Positions 23,850-34,534 of a stretch of DNA of 64,000 bases are shown in pieces (within the stretch, counting starts at the first letter, position 1; every line of letters begins with the position of its first letter). This DNA is from Durusdinium trenchii (taxonomy: Eukaryota; Sar; Dinophyceae; Suessiales; Symbiodiniaceae): the NCBI GenBank assembly GCA_963970005.1, contig CAXAMN010013991.1, positions 1-64,000 of the forward strand, written 5' to 3'. A model generated the notes under the pieces. The model searched no databases, was not told the origin of the DNA, and worked only from the letters and a program-made list of their open reading frames with translations. A program made the position numbers and the translations under genes.

Positions 23850-24815
23850 GCCCGGCCCTGAGGGAAGACTTATATTTCACAAGCAACAGTCAAATTTAGA
23901 CAATTAAAAACATATTTATATAGTTTTTACCCCCGAGCCGTGCAAATAGAATATGCACCCTTATTAAAGGACATATTTTCTATATATATATAATAGTGCA
24001 CGGTACTATATATATATATGTTAAATTATGTTAAATTTAAATGGAAATGAATCTTTTAGAATTACTTGGAAGATTTGGAAAATAGGGGATGCATTGACTA
24101 GTCATGTACCTGAAAACATACAAAACGGATGATGTCTGTGCCAAGGAACGTGACTGCTACTTGAGCGTGCATGACGCGGTGTAGTCCTCCGCAGCGTGCA
24201 ACAAGCAGTCCCAGAAAGCGGGCTCTATACATACATATTTGCACATCTAGTTGAAATTTGCAATATATATGTTGGGCGCTTTCCCTCCAAGTGGCACATC
24301 TCATCTCACTGTCGTGTCGTGCTCCGATGCGGACCGAGGCAAATGACACATGTCTGGTTGACAATCTTAACCGAAACCAGCATGAAATCAAAAGTCCTTG
24401 AGCTGCCCTGGATCCACCCAGGAATAAAAGGAGAACAATCAAGATCTAACATGTTTTCCCGGGGCCCCGAGGGACCAACAAGATATTATTGTTGGTATGA
24501 TGTTTCCTAATGTTGGCAAAGGTGCAAGGCCTGTCGAACATTTTTCACACACAAACGCCCCAAGCAGCACACAGAGAAGGCGGCTCACAGAAACACAATG
24601 CTGCCTGGCAGAATCGGCAGCATACACCAAGAGAGCCTGTTGTTTCTGATCCGGCTGCCGGTCGCTAATTTTTACATAGGTCATGGCCGCAAATAGGTTT
24701 AATTGTGTTCTCCACACAAAAAGAAATAAAATGGAGCAACTCATGGAGCATTGGGCGTGAAAGCAGGGCATGAACACAGCAAGTCCCTGCAGGCACAGGG
24801 AGGCAAGTGATATAT
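23850..24815. other. No confident gene; AT-rich
   Basis: AT-rich block with (AT) runs at 23980-24020. The minus frame at 24098-24442 has no motif. Confidence 0.3.
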
Positions 24816-24824
24816 AGGTCGGTT

Positions 24825-25065
24825 GTCTCTCCTCACCTGGTTCTTCCATCATTGGCAACTACACAACGTTTGTCTGTTTTGTCTCTTTCGTCGTTTTTGC
24901 ACACACATGCGTCCTTGTGTGGGCACCAGGTCACCTGCCGGTGCTCAAATGCACGGGTTCAAGGCTTGATACCACCAACCTTGACCAAGACCAACGATGC
25001 TCGGTGATATCGCGGGATGTGGGACCTGGCCAGTCCCATGTACCTGCATTGGTTGTGAGTAATGT
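24825..25065 (+). repeat. Dispersed direct repeat R3, copy 1
   Basis: Shares with 26064-26392 a run of matching blocks in the same order: a 'cttcc-cattgtctgt' type start, 'aggtcacctgccggtg', 'atatcg.cgggatg', 'gggacctggccagtccca' and 'acctgcattggttgtgag'. In reverse the tail can be read WDWPGPTSRDI, but no long protein is evident. It is probably a non-coding dispersed element. Confidence 0.75.
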
Positions 25066-25454
25066 GAGCATCGCCCACTTGTAAACATGAAAGGCTGTTG
25101 AGGTTTCCAGGTCTGCAGTCACGCTTGCTGTGTTCGCTGTCAGTTTGTTAACCTAGCGGCCTCTAACCTTAAAACGATGGCCTCCACCGGACTCTTTGTT
25201 TTTTTTAACTTAGGCTGGCGTGTGGCAAACTGCAATGAGTTCCGTATTTCGCATTTTCCGCATGTGTCTGGCTTGGAGGAGGCTTGGCAAAGGAGCATTA
25301 AGATCATTAAGACCTGGCGGCATGGCCAGAATTTTGAGCAGGCTGCATGCCAAGAGCAGCCTGCTGCGGACCAAAGCAGCCCATTTTGGCGTGGCAAGAC
25401 TACACCGCAGCGGTCGCAGTTGCCTCCATCTCTCCCCCTTCTCTTTCCCTCCCC

Positions 25455-25800
25455 TCTTATGGATGCAATACTCAGGAGCCCCATTATCTACGGTGCGTCC
25501 CTGGACGCCTGTGCCGTAGCTGGGAGCACCTACCGCTTCTTTCTTTCTTCCCATCTTTCTTTTGGGCATTTCGGGATGCAATATCCAGGCACCCCACTAT
25601 TTACGGTGTGTCCCTCGACGCGCTTGTCGTAGCTGGGAACGCCTTTCCTTTTCCTTCCTCTTTCTCTCTCTTCCCCCCTTTTTCCCTTCTTTTCCCTACA
25701 TGTGTGTCCCTGGACGCTTGCGCCATAATAGCTGGGAACCCTTCTCCCTTTTTGATATGTCCCTGGACGTTTGGGTCGTAGTTGGGAGCACCATTGTTTT
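25455..25800 (+). repeat. Tandem array of about 85-120 bp units
   Basis: Four degenerate units, each carrying 'gtgtccctggacg' then 'cgtag.tgggag/aac' and a long CT-rich tail, begin near 25490, 25600, 25700 and 25758. The first two also share 'gatgcaatac.caggagcccc'. An inverted single copy is at 16823-16920. The CT-rich tails give the whole 25430-25900 stretch a strong strand asymmetry. Confidence 0.75.
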
Positions 25801-26063
25801 CTTTAACAGGTTCCTTAATGAGGTCACCGGCTTGTTTCCTTTCATCTGGTTTCCTTTTCATTGGCCCCCCAAACACAGCCTTTCTCTTTTCTTTCATACC
25901 TGTTCTTTCTTCATGTCCTGTCATCCTCACACCTTTCTTCTTTTGCATGTGCTGTTGTCCGGGCCCTATAGTTTGTGCACACGCGCGCGTGCCTTTTTAT
26001 ATTCAACAAACATGACTTAGGTGCCCCGGCTTTCTACAAGGAGGTTTGGTTCATCGGTTGTCC

Positions 26064-26392
26064 CTCTTCACTTGGTCTTCCTTCATTCGCTGCACACCGA
26101 TTGTCTGTCTTGTCATGTCTGTTTCATCGTTCATTGGTCCCTTTTGCACGTACATGTGCCCTCGCATAAGCCAACTTTCCAAGTAGGATGGGGGTGCCTC
26201 CTTTCTGGCAGGATGGAGGCTACACACGTGCCTCCCATTGGGACACCTTGGAGTCAAAGGTCACCTGCCGGTGTTCAACTGCACGGGGTCAAGCCGCGAT
26301 ATCACCAACCTTGACCAACGAAGCTGGGCGATATCGCCGGGATGCGGGACCTGGCCAGTCCCATATACCTGCATTGGTTGTGAGTATGCCAG
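26064..26392 (+). repeat. Dispersed direct repeat R3, copy 2
   Basis: Same order of blocks as 24825-25065, with about 80 bp extra in the middle (26170-26255). The two copies flank the CT-rich tandem array, so the 24.8-26.4 kb stretch is one repeat cluster. Confidence 0.75.
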
Positions 26393-26843
26393 CCAGTTGG
26401 GGGTCGAATCCGAGCCTCTTGGAAACTGAACATAAGCTTTCCGAATCCCACGGCTGGTCCTCTTGGATCTGGCATTCGTGGTCCCTGTTGAGATCGCCTT
26501 GGAGCTGTCCGAGCGACCGGACATCCTGGCCCCTGGCAAGACAATGAAATCCGAATACCAAACAAACGATTGTTCGCTTCCATATCTTCCATGGTTGCTG
26601 GAGGGAGAGTATGCCTTTTCGGGGCCTGCCTTCCCAAAGACTCCAGGCCAGGCCGGGCCAGTGTGGTCCAAGTGACTAATGTGCCAACAATCGTCTTCAG
26701 CAAATCATCATTCTGCAGGGTGAGGGTGGCCTGACGACAGATCCGCAAATTCAACCAAATCCAGCTAGAGCATACACATGCATACATACGACATGGTTTC
26801 ATGATTCATGGCTCCCCAGAATCTTCCTCTACACGCTAGGCAC

Positions 26844-28400
26844 CTATAGCCACCATCTTCTTACAAAGGGTAGTTCGATCTCTGGAGACGTCCTGTGGGT
26901 CCAGTGGTTGGGTCCAACAAACACTACCCGAGCGCGCCCAGCCACCCACTGATCACCACGCGCCTGCACACGCTGGTGGAAGATCTCCACACAGCCCAAC
27001 GAAATCGGCCTCCGCGGAAGCAGGGTGGATGGCTTTGTGGCAAGGTCATAGCATGTCATAGCCATAGCCATCCAACTACCCGATACATCTTGAAGAAGCT
27101 CGGAAAAGCATCCAGGCCGGACATAGGATGGACATGGTGACATGCTATTATCAGTATCTGTTCAGCCGGCAAATTCTATGGGTTTTGCATCACCGACTCA
27201 CTCTTGGTGGGGTGGAGATTGAGCAAACCGCCAGGCCCCAGGCACATGCCGCTCGCGGCCCAGACCGGCCCAGACTGCGAGGCGAACGACCGCTTTCGCG
27301 ACCGCTGAGCCCGTGGGCCTTTTGAATGCCGGATCGAAGGTGTTCACTGCAGATTGAATGGTCGAGATGACGGTTCTTGGGCGGACGACCGGTGCAGCCA
27401 GTTGCAAGTGTTGACAGGTGCGGGCAGCCACCCCTGGTGGCTAAAACATAAGAGTGCCTTTTGAACATGTTGCAGCTTGAAGGGGTGTAGTCTTAAGTGC
27501 AAAGTTTGCACTAAAGCCTCAGCAAGGAACTTATGGACACACTGCACAAACATAACCCTATATTTACTTAGGGGTCAAGTTAGAAAGTTTTGTAACTTCA
27601 GTCAGCTGGAATCTTTAGGGTGCAGTGAGTCAGCAAGTCCCCCAAAAAACATCCAAAAAACATCAAAAACACGTTTACGGGTTCATTTCCTCCTTGCTGA
27701 CAGCTGCTTTTCTTTTTATGCTGGGAATCAGGTGTGTGTGCACTGAATCTATCGCGGGATTACACGTTCTCGATGGGCGGGCATCCCCCGCAACGTGTAA
27801 AACACCACCACGGTGAAACGATATGAAACACGGCTGGAAGATCTCACAGTTCATCCTCCAACGACCGGTCGCGCGATTTGGTCGCCGCTACCGACCAAAC
27901 CCACCACCCACCGCCCACCCAAACCCCATTTGGCCGACCAAGCAACTCAGAAGGCCCCAGCAGATCAGAAATGCTCATCTGCTCCAACTTGTCCTTCTCC
28001 TTCGAAATGCTGCTGAAACAGTGTTGACTCATGCACACGATTGCACAAGTAACCCCGGTCCAGTCAAGATACCTTTTAATAATAAAAACATGTAAGACCT
28101 TGTTAGTCTGGCGCTGTCATCAAAAAACGCTTAAACATAATGTTTGGGCACAAAGGCAACTGGAAGACCAATAAAACACACTGTGCAACACCAATGCAGT
28201 TGCAATCGAACCCCCCGAGGTCCGCATCAGGGAAAAGCTCCGCAAAGCCTTCGGTGGCACCCAGGACTTCGAAGCTACAGGCCTCGGTCCAGCGAACGAA
28301 AAAAACGTCCCTGCGCCCGAAAACATCGACAACACCGCGGCACGGCCCGCACTGGTGGGGGCCGTTGGTCTTTTGTTCGTGGCCAGTGGGGGTGTTGCGG
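26844..28400 (-). CDS. Unrecognised host gene(s), several candidate exons
   Basis: The strongest exon is 28012-27844. It directly follows a pyrimidine-rich TTTCAG, reads SISKEKDKLEQMSISDLLGP and SELLGRPNGVWVGG, and ends SRDRSLEDEL at a stop (TGA at 27846-27844), so it looks like a C-terminal exon. Upstream, about 28390-28215 reads FGRRDVFFVRWTEACSFEVL and FAELFPDADLGG. Two further stretches lie beyond that stop and must belong to a second gene if real: about 27420-27210 (VISTIQSAVNTFDPAFKRPT) and about 26990-26850 (DQWVAGRARVVFVGPNHW). No family recognised for any of them. Confidence 0.38.
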
Positions 28401-28659
28401 TGGATGAAACATGATGAAATGATATGAAATGCTGTCCAGGAGGATGGATGGACGAGCGATCGCCCGCCCCCCAACGTGTGCGTACGGATTCGTTTGCATG
28501 TGGCCGTACAAATCCATGGGGCACGACGGCAGCAAAGCTTTCACGGCAGCACGAGCTCAACACATTTGGCTATGGGAGCGCGCGTAAACTACGTATGCGC
28601 GTGCTCTCTCCCCCTCCCTCTCTGTACATGTTTGTTGATATCTCACCAATTTGAAGGAA

Positions 28660-28946
28660 AAACACACTTAGTCACAAGGTTTTCAGTTAGCCAAAATCCC
28701 CAGTGAAAGGAATGGCATAACGGAAAGGCGGCTGAGTCAGAGCATTTGAAGGTGTTTGAACAAAAGGTAACGCGTGACTGCAGAAAACTAGTTACTGAAT
28801 ACTCAGCAGACCTCCGAAAGGCGCAAAGTCAGAGTGCTTGAAGGTGTTTGAACAAAGGTTGACGCGTGACTGCAGCAAACTAGTTACTGAGCAGACTGAA
28901 TTAACGCCGTGCTAGGTAACCTGTTTTGGGGATATCATGCGAAGAA
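28660..28946 (+). repeat. Long repeat A, copy 1
   Basis: About 285 bp, closely matching 29838-30150. It contains two internal subunits, each with 'gaaggtgtttgaacaaa.gtt/gta' followed by 'acgcgtgactgcag.aaactagtt'. It ends at 'atcatgcgaagaaccaccat', exactly where the second copy also stops matching. Confidence 0.85.
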
Positions 28947-29134
28947 CCACCATGGAAACAAACCAACAGAGGCAAGGGAAACCAGTGGAGTCATTGCGTT
29001 CGATGCAGGTACACGGGAGCGTCCTCCACTGCTTCAGCACCAACCGATACCCTCTTCGTTGGACGGGCAGTATATCGGTGGTGACCCGTCCCCTGCGATA
29101 AACAAACTCCTAGAGACGGAGGGTGACGCACACA
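28947..29134 (+). repeat. Dispersed repeat B, copy 1
   Basis: About 188 bp, over 90% identical by eye to 32141-32333. It starts 'ggaaacaaaccaac', includes 'gtggagtcattgcgttcgat' and ends 'ctagagacggagggtgac' before an ACAC tract. On the minus strand both copies can be read RRGYRLVLKQWRTLH or similar. It is joined directly to repeat A copy 1. Confidence 0.85.
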
Positions 29135-29560
29135 CGGTGCCGCTTCGTGGCGCTCTCTCGCACAACCTCAATAGTCACCTAAAAAGCCTTAGAAACGAAG
29201 GAAAGAAAGACAGAAGGAGCAAAAAGAAAAGGGCAAGAAGGAAAGATAGGAGTAGCGAAAAAGATGACTACCTAGCACTTGAGTACTCAGCCCTTGACTA
29301 AAGCCCGAGGGGTAGGGAAACGTGCCTCAAGAACCACCTAACAAGCCTGAAAGAAAACCTAGAAAACGAAGAAAGCGGGGGGCAGGGAGGGGGTGTATGT
29401 CCATGTGTGTGTACATGTGTGTGTCTGAATACTTAGCACTCTACTTACTGTTTACTTGGCGGTTCTTAATTATACGTGCAATAGTTAGGGAGCGGGACTT
29501 TAGTCTTAAACCGCCCGGGTAGAGTAGACTAGAACAGGGACAACAGAAGGAAAGGCACCG
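29135..29560 (+). repeat. Purine-rich internal duplication
   Basis: Two diverged units share 'cacctaa.aagcct..agaaa' and 'cttagcact' (near 29178/29335 and 29270/29430) in an A/G-rich stretch. An open plus frame (RSKKKRARRKDRSSEKDDY) is explained by the purine bias. Confidence 0.5.
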
Positions 29561-29837
29561 ACACACAAGTGTGTCGAGTACCATTTCCTTCTGTTACTCT
29601 AATTAGAGGGGCCGGGGGAAAAAGAAAACGGGGCAGGGGGTTCATTCTCCGTAAGCCCGGCGGCATTCTGTCCGTGAGCCCGGCGGCATATGGTTCAGTT
29701 GATTCATGGGTGAAACAATTCAATCCAATATCAGAATCCCAGAACTCAAAAGCGCAAAGTCAATTTGTGATCCACGGTGGTTTCGGCGCCCGCGGGGATC
29801 ACACTGTGCACCCAGTGGGACGACACAGCGACACACA

Positions 29838-30150
29838 CTTAGTCACAGGGTTTTCAAGCAGGTAACCATAATCCCCAGTGCAAGGAATGGCATAACGGAA
29901 AGCTGAGTCAGAGCATTTGAAGGTGTTTGAACAAAAGTTAACGCGTGACTGCAGAAAACTAGTTACTGAATACTTAGCAGACCTAGGAAAGGAAAGAGTG
30001 AACCGAAAGGCGAAAAGTCAAAGTGGTTGAAGGTGTTTGAACAAAGGTTGACGCGTGACTGCAGCAAACTAGTTACTAGTTACTGAGCAGACTGAATTAA
30101 TGCCGTGCAAAGGTAACCTGTTTTGGGGGATATCATGCGAAGAACCACCA
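29838..30150 (+). repeat. Long repeat A, copy 2
   Basis: Matches copy 1 with small indels. One is a roughly 20-bp insertion near 29993 ('aaggaaagagtgaaccg') and another a duplicated 'tagttac' near 30072. It ends at the same 'gaagaaccaccat' boundary, followed here by unique sequence. Confidence 0.85.
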
Positions 30151-30297
30151 TTTCTGGGCAATCTACTTTAAATTTCACTTCGTCACCTCGTGCTTAAATC
30201 CAACTTCTGAGGAACTTAGTGTCCTCGTTAAAGCGGCTTTTCGGATTTAACCCTTCGTCTGCCTGTTGACAAGAAGCAAAATCTTTTACTGGCGCAC

Positions 30298-31982
30298 TCA
30301 GTTGTCGCCACGCCTCTTCTTGGGCTGGGATAACTCTTCCAAAATGCTTGGCCTGGCCGCTTCTGCGGGCGCCTCTGCCAGAAACATCTTGGCTTCGCCA
30401 TTGCGTTCAAGCAGCCTGGCATTGGGCGCGCTGACCAGACCAGCGGTCTTGGTTTTGCTTCTATGATATGCATGCTTCTTTCCTTTGTCGCTTCGGACCT
30501 TTCGGACCCTTCGGGTCAAGATTCCTTTCTTTTTGATGAGCTCTCCCTTTGCAGTGGAAAACCTGCGCTCTTTCTGGAGAAAGGCAGCGCAACATGCGTT
30601 GATGAGCTGAAGGCATGGAGCCTCTGTGCTTGGAGTGGGCCCCCATGCCTTGACCACCAAATGCTGTTCGATGAAGGCTGGCGTAGCGGCTGCGCCAAAA
30701 TGCTTCCTCCACGGCAGGGGTGACATGCAAAGAGAAAAACTTTCTGGGGACAGCAGCAAAGTTTGTTTGTGACCCCTCACTTCGGGTTTCCAAAAAACTT
30801 CGGGGGGGCGGAAAAGTTTTTTTGCTTAAATTGCTTGGCCAGGTACTGCATTTCAACGACAAGGGCAAATGTACGCTCGCAGTGGGCCGACTGTGTCTGA
30901 CCGAGAAGAAAAGAGCAAAGAACCTTGTGGCCTGGATCATCCGTGGCAGCCATCTTGTCTTCCACCACAAGGAGCCGCTCTAGGGCTGACTCCACGGAAC
31001 CTCGTTGCAAAACTGTGTCTCGAACTGCCATAAGCCGCCTCAAGCTCGTCACCAAGTCACGTCCGTCCAGCTTCCAAAACTCAGCAAGCGGCTTGGCAAA
31101 ATCGATCAAAGCCTGCTGATCAAATTTCCAACCTGGACGGAACATCTGGTAGGACTGGAGCAGGGAAGGGTCTGCAAAGCGGGCAGCAATCTTCGAAATG
31201 CACTGCTCTGCAAAGTCCTGGCGGCATGTGTGGATACAATGGAGAAATAATCAGGATTAGTTTGGACATGCCTTTGCCGTCGAGGACAGCAGTACGCCAT
31301 GCCTTTGAAGCGTTTTCCCGCTGAGCACCAGACAACTCGCACAGCCTTCGGAATCACAACACAGTGGTTTCAAACCGAGACATGCCCCGTCTGCATGCGT
31401 GAGCACAGCCAGACATTCCGCAAAAAAGAATGTGCAGAAAAAACTTTCCTGACCCTGCAAAGTTGTTTTTTTTTCGTGAGCCTGTGCAAATATATAAAAA
31501 TAATACATAGCATGATAAGGACAAATACCGGTCCGTGCCTCAGAAAAGATTCTTCAGTCATCTTGTCTGAGCCGGCCACATTGTCAAAGCAAGCACTTGT
31601 GCTGCCGTCATACGCACGTTCGCAACGCCTGCGCAAAGAGCCACCCAGTGCGTTCAAGTGCTCCTGCGACTCGGTCTGCGCTGAAACGAACACAAAACCA
31701 AGATCCCCAGCCGAGGAGGAACTCACGACTCACCAAGTTCTCTGGGACCACTTTGCAGTCACCAACCCAGAAGGACAAGCCATGCTCCGAAATGCCTTGT
31801 GCTGCAGCAAACGAAGCAATGATGTCCTTCCACTTGTGGTCTGGGTTGCTCTCCGTCTTCAAAAGCTCATCTTGGAAGCGAGAAGCAACGACCACACGAA
31901 GGCTCATGGCTGCTGCACACTGGTGGGACGCAAGGGTACTCTCAGTAAAATGGCTGCTGCACAGCCGAGTGAAATCAAGCAA
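30298..31982 (-). CDS. Unrecognised multi-exon host gene with basic C-terminus
   Basis: Four coding-like segments in transcription order. 31982-about 31640 has VVVASRFQDELLKTESNPDH and ISEHGLSFWVGDCKVVPEN. About 31345-31262 has LCELSGAQRENASKAWRTAV and LDGKGMSK. 31217-about 30825 starts right after a CAG, with DFAEQCISKIAARFADPSLL and DLVTSLRRLMAVRDTVLQRG. About 30735-30298 is Lys/Arg-rich and ends ILEELSQPKKRRGDN and a stop; the last residues could be a nuclear localisation signal. A GC donor is plausible after WLFAQ. I do not recognise the family. The locus lies between repeats A2 and B2. Confidence 0.45.
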
Positions 31983-32140
31983 CTAAAAAAACTTTGTAGC
32001 TTCATGGAAGTTGTATTCATCCGCTATTGCACAGGAACCGGATCACCAGCAGCTACCTCGTCTGCACAGATTTAGTTAAATCACCTCGTTAAATCCAAAA
32101 GGGTACCTCGTCACCTCGTCTGACGTCGCTAAGATTGTAC

Positions 32141-32347
32141 AGCCACCATGGAAACAAACCAACAAAGGCAAGGGAAACCAGTGGAGTCATTGCGTTCGAT
32201 GCAGGTACACAGTGGAGCGTCCTCCACTGCTTCAGCACCAACCGATACCCTCTTCGTTGGACGGGCAGTATATCGATGGTGACCCGTCCCCCTGCGATAA
32301 ACAAACTCCTAGAGACGGAGGGTGACACACACACACACACACACACG
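32141..32347 (+). repeat. Dispersed repeat B, copy 2, with (CA)n tail
   Basis: Second copy of the 28947-29134 repeat. It is followed without a gap by a (CA)n tract (32328-32347); copy 1 has only a short ACAC at the same point. The start boundary 'ccaccatggaaac' is preceded by unrelated sequence in the two places, so the repeat unit itself begins there. Confidence 0.85.
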
Positions 32348-32399
32348 GAAAATCCTTGTTATTCCACCCTGCCACCCCAAACAAGCGGGTCGTGCTGTG

Positions 32400-34500
32400 G
32401 GATCTGGAGAATGTGAACGATATGGATGAAATAATGACATGATAATATAATATACAATATAGTAATCATTATAATGTGCCCGTTTCCTGTGCAGGTCATG
32501 CATGCATTGGTGTGCCCCTGGCTCAAATAACAATGGATGGATATTAGCAGGGACCTCCACTTAGGGTCACCACACGCTCCTGTGCATGCCCTTGTCATCC
32601 CTGTACTGCTCAAACACGTAAATGCAGGCTGAGATGCGTCGAAAAGGAGTGAGGCACGAGATGTGTCCACCGAAGGTGCCTGGTCCTTCAAAGGAGCCAC
32701 TGAGGCAGCATCCTGGCAGGAAAACATGTTTTCGTGCACTGGGCTTTTCTGGAGTCAGCATGGTATAATCGTGAAACGTGCATGCTGGCCTTAGGTTAAG
32801 ATCACAGCTTCTTGCCTCACAACTACATTGTTACAGTACATAGACTCAGCTAGAGTTGTCAGTACAATAGCAGCAAACATGCACATGGAATCCGGACGTC
32901 TTTGGGCCTTTGGGGATTGGACTCCAGTCATGTCATGCTCATCGATTCGTGCACATGATGTTTGGTATGCAACGACGGTGGTGTTCTGTCGACTCACAAT
33001 CCCTTCCAGCATGTCTATGCATGTCTACATATTCAATCGCCAATTATACCTGGGTTGTTGGTGCCCACTTCAAAGCCGTCCGGGACCACTGGAAACATGT
33101 CTTATCCAAACATAACGAAGCGTCTTGCAAAAAGGTAAGTCTTACAAATGCCGAAACATGACTTTCCTTGTGCCAAGTGAGGGCGACAAGTTTGCCAAAA
33201 AAAGGGTGGCTGGAGCTGGGCAAAGCGCTCCGGCTAGTACACTACCCTCTGATCACATTTTTCAGCCTACTGGCCTACTGGCCTACAAACATAGATCAAA
33301 CAAGTTACACAGTGATTCAGTGACCATGTTTGCACATCACGTGGGGATGGGATGCCAACCACCGCAGAGTTTTGAACCCAGGATTCCACAACATGGAGTC
33401 ATTGATCGACTTCCATGGCATCTCACCTAGCACCCCAAAGCGCCTGAGTGTCCTGGCACTCTCGCAGCCCAACCAGGCGACACTTCTGACCATCGGCATT
33501 TTGGAACCTGGGACGGTCTGAGTACGTCGGATTCTTACAACTGCCAACGATATCATACAGCCCCGTCATTGAAGCTGGATCAAATCCTTTGAGATCTGAC
33601 ACCGCACACCATGCCCTTTGGCCTCTTTCATTTATGACTTATCTTCCTTTCAAGGTCCAAGCTCGTCTGGGGCATCAGAACTCGGGCTGAGACACGATGC
33701 GTCGGCATGAACACAGCGACCAAACGAGGCTGCAGCTTGATGCATTTTTGAAGTAAGAGCTTGTCGAGTCAAGTAGCTCAAAGAGCACCCCAAATGTGCC
33801 GTGAAGCAGGGTCCGGCTATATATATATATATAGCATGAAATTTATTTTGTTGCATTCCACGACCACTGTTGCACACCACACAATTCTATGCAACAATTC
33901 AGCTTTCAAAACCCTGTACAACCGCGTCCATGGATAATGGCATACAGCCACACGTGAGACCGCAAAAAGAGAGTGTCCACCCCGATTGGGCCCAAGTCAG
34001 CTTCGTGAATTTACAGTAGATACATTCCGCCAAACAACCCAGGAGGAGGAAATGCAACATGTCTTTTCAATGGTACAGTATGTTTTTCAATCATGTGACC
34101 CCTTTCCTATTGATCCTATTGCTTGTTGGGTTTCCTGTAGCCTGGTCAATGAGACCAATAATGGAGAGCCGACTGAATCCCTGTCAACAATGCATTCGAC
34201 ACCATGTCTAATATCTATCTACCGAAGGACTCTATGCTGCACTGCACGGTGCCCAAACCATTATAGTGCAGTACGACGTCAGTATTCCTTGTAGACTATT
34301 ATATAGATAATTATCATATGATATCTGCCAGTCTACCCAAGGCCGGCCGAGGTATCCTTGCCTGAAGGACATTCCAAATGCAGCTCAGAGGCTGAGTATG
34401 TAGCAGTTCCAACCGCACGGTGCTTCCTGAGAAAGGGGTGAAGTAACCCAGTTCCTGGACCTACGGGTCCATTCAAATGGACTTCCACCTCAAAGCCATG
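32400..34500. other. No confident gene
   Basis: The minus frame at about 33370-33530 (SARTLRRFGVLGEMPWKSIN) and the plus frame at 33370-33521 (LSVLALSQPNQATLLTIGIL) look equally coding and overlap, so no call is made. The remainder is short frames and AT-rich sequence. Confidence 0.3.
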
Positions 34501-34534
34501 GCTAAAGGAACCGGAAGGTTCTCAGTTTTGAATC

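Noticed and set aside
26380-26470. tRNA-like B box 'ggtcgaatcc' near 26402
   Set aside because: No cloverleaf, A box at the right distance or acceptor stem could be fitted.
26261-26802. Minus-strand frames across repeat R3 copy 2
   Set aside because: The same peptide pieces recur in copy 1 with different frame breaks, so they belong to a repeat rather than a gene.
28909-29301. 130-codon plus-strand frame ending in a Lys/Arg-rich stretch
   Set aside because: It covers repeats A and B and a purine-rich duplication; composition explains it.
31299-32075. 258-codon plus-strand open frame, the longest outside the LINE
   Set aside because: It is the antisense shadow of several minus-strand segments with much better protein composition (31.26-31.98 kb).
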